Source: Coriobacteriales bacterium
GTDB lineage: Bacteria; Actinomycetota; Coriobacteriia; Coriobacteriales; UBA8131
Direction: 5' to 3'
Assembly (NCBI GenBank): GCA_031263665.1
Contig: JAISFJ010000043.1
Coordinates: 1-5,135 of the forward strand
Length of the DNA stretch: 5,135 nt
Every line of letters begins with the position of its first letter. The first letter of the stretch is position 1. Of the stretch, positions 4,615 through 5,135 are shown one piece after another. The notes under the pieces are model-generated. The model saw only the letters and a list, made by a program, of their open reading frames with translations, did not search any database and was not told the DNA's origin. Made by a program: the position numbers and the translations under genes.

Positions 4615-4857
4615 CTACCTGGCCCATTCACGGGCTTTGTGTTGTTCTTTTACCATGCGGGCGTACCAGCCGTCGGTTTGCGTCAGTGTGGCGTGTGTGC
4701 CCTGCTCGACGATTCTGCCTTTATCGCCTTACCATCAATCGTGATGCTTCCGTTGCTCGCCTCCCAGAACTGAGGAATCAACTGAGCGGCCATCGTTTTG
4801 CCCGCGCCGGAGGCACCCACAAAGGCCGTCAGGGTTTGAGCGGGCAGCTCCTTTACT
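4615..4857 (-). pseudogene. Internally deleted ABC exporter ATPase remnant
   Basis: On the minus strand the first part reads KELPAQTLTAFVGASGAGKT, then MAAQLIPQFWEASNGSITID. This is the Walker A region of an ABC exporter with fused membrane and ATPase domains (MdlB/YbtP-like). In another frame, directly after, comes DKGRIVEQGTHATLTQTDGW and YARMVKEQHKAREWAR with a TAG stop at 4617-4615. That is the normal C-terminal end of the same protein type. The Q-loop, SGG signature, Walker B and switch histidine, roughly 130 residues, are missing. The junction lies at about 4723-4730, where frames change by one within AAGGCGATAAAGGC. All of the membrane domain is also absent. The protein would have exported or imported a small molecule; the remnant is dead. 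Confidence 0.82.
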
Positions 4858-4913
4858 GTCTGCCGCCGGCAACTATTATGGTGATACATGCACTGTGCGC
4901 CGGCATAACGATT

Positions 4914-4946
4914 TTGCACGTCGCACCTACAGGAGTGTGCTACACT
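4914..4946 (+). promoter_or_regulatory. Candidate promoter for the right-edge gene
   Basis: TTGCAC (4914-4919) and an extended -10, TGCTACACT (4938-4946, hexamer TACACT at 4941-4946), precede the right-edge gene. The 21-base spacer is longer than ideal, so the extended TG may carry most of the weight. Transcription would begin near 4953, about 33 bases before the ATG. Confidence 0.4.
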
Positions 4947-4985
4947 TTGAATTTGTGAAACGACTGTGTGCTTGAGAGGAAACGT

Positions 4986-5135
4986 ATGCATGAGTCGCGC
5001 GTAACGGTCTGGTATACCGCGTTCAAGCATGGCATGACCGAGCATGAAATCAAGAGCGCCTATTTCAACGCACGAGAAGTGTTTTTTCTCGACAGCAATG
5101 ACAAGGACAAACGTTTCTATGTGGGATTGGGCGAG
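4986..5135 (+). CDS. N-terminal part of a small BrnT-like toxin candidate (cut by window edge)
   Basis: The ATG at 4986 is preceded by GAGAGGA (4974-4980) at 5 bases, and the frame stays open for 50 codons to the end of the window. It reads MHESRVTVWYTAFKHGMTEH, EIKSAYFNAREVFFLDSNDK and DKRFYVGLGE. The KHGMTEHEI...N segment followed by an acidic turn and RFYVGLG strand resembles the small RelE-fold toxins of BrnT type. Those have a KHGV..EE helix start, a variable loop and an R..xxG(L/P) strand. In those systems the toxin gene comes first and the antitoxin follows, which would lie beyond the window. Only half of such a protein is visible, so the family is a suggestion; the gene itself, with promoter and ribosome-binding site, looks real. 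Confidence 0.7.
   Translation, partial: MHESRVTVWYTAFKHGMTEHEIKSAYFNAREVFFLDSNDKDKRFYVGLGE

Noticed and set aside
4865..4905. GCCGGCA repeated at 4865-4871 and 4899-4905, possible target-site duplication
   Set aside because: Only 7 bases, partly self-complementary, with 27 bases between and no element inside; too weak to call.
4566..4958. 130-codon plus-strand frame across the ABC exporter remnant
   Set aside because: It reads opposite the clear Walker A and C-terminal ABC sequence and is Cys/Arg-rich with no recognisable features.
1..5135. CRISPR array, tRNA or rRNA
   Set aside because: No regularly spaced repeats of suitable length, no cloverleaf-like sequence with a CCA/anticodon arrangement, and no conserved rRNA words were seen on either strand.

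Overview
This window most likely comes from a moderately GC-rich bacterium. Codon choice in the intact genes and the style of the toxin and ABC genes suggest an anaerobic, gut-type actinobacterium of the class Coriobacteriia. A clostridial relative cannot be excluded, and there is no rRNA or other decisive marker.

Layout from left to right. (1) Positions 1-382 hold the last codons of an antitoxin-like gene, overlapping (ATGA) an intact RelE/ParE-family toxin. (2) Positions 383-660 are non-coding. They carry three copies of an 11-bp C-rich repeat (CTGTCCCACTC), then a TTGACA promoter-like hexamer and a perfect 11-bp dyad that looks like an operator with no gene left behind it. (3) Positions 628-822 encode only the C-terminal tail of a Fic-family protein. 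(4) Positions 811-2842 (minus strand) are a two-gene ABC-2 export operon, ATPase then permease, overlapping by 8 bases and probably transcribed from a promoter near 2903-2932. (5) Positions 2910-3071 are the C-terminal remnant of a PIN-domain toxin. (6) Positions 3103-3471 (minus) encode a small zinc-ribbon protein with one membrane segment. (7) Positions about 3649-3785 are a frameshifted RelE-like toxin remnant. (8) Positions 3816-4421 are an intact five-helix membrane protein of the CmpB-type 'putative ABC transporter permease' family. (9) Positions 4422-4857 hold another copy of the C-rich repeat, a scrap of a response-regulator receiver domain, and an internally deleted ABC-exporter ATPase (minus). 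(10) From 4986 to the window edge runs the start of a BrnT-like small toxin candidate with its own promoter and ribosome-binding site.

The intact functional unit is the ABC exporter pair: the ATPase powers the ABC-2 permease to move an unknown substrate outward. The rest is dominated by toxin-antitoxin genes and by at least five broken genes (Fic, PIN, RelE-like, response regulator, ABC exporter). These are packed between intact genes and accompanied by a short dispersed repeat. This looks like a site of repeated insertion and deletion of accessory genes. I see no convincing new multi-gene system. The most distinctive signals are the orphan operator and the density of gene remnants.
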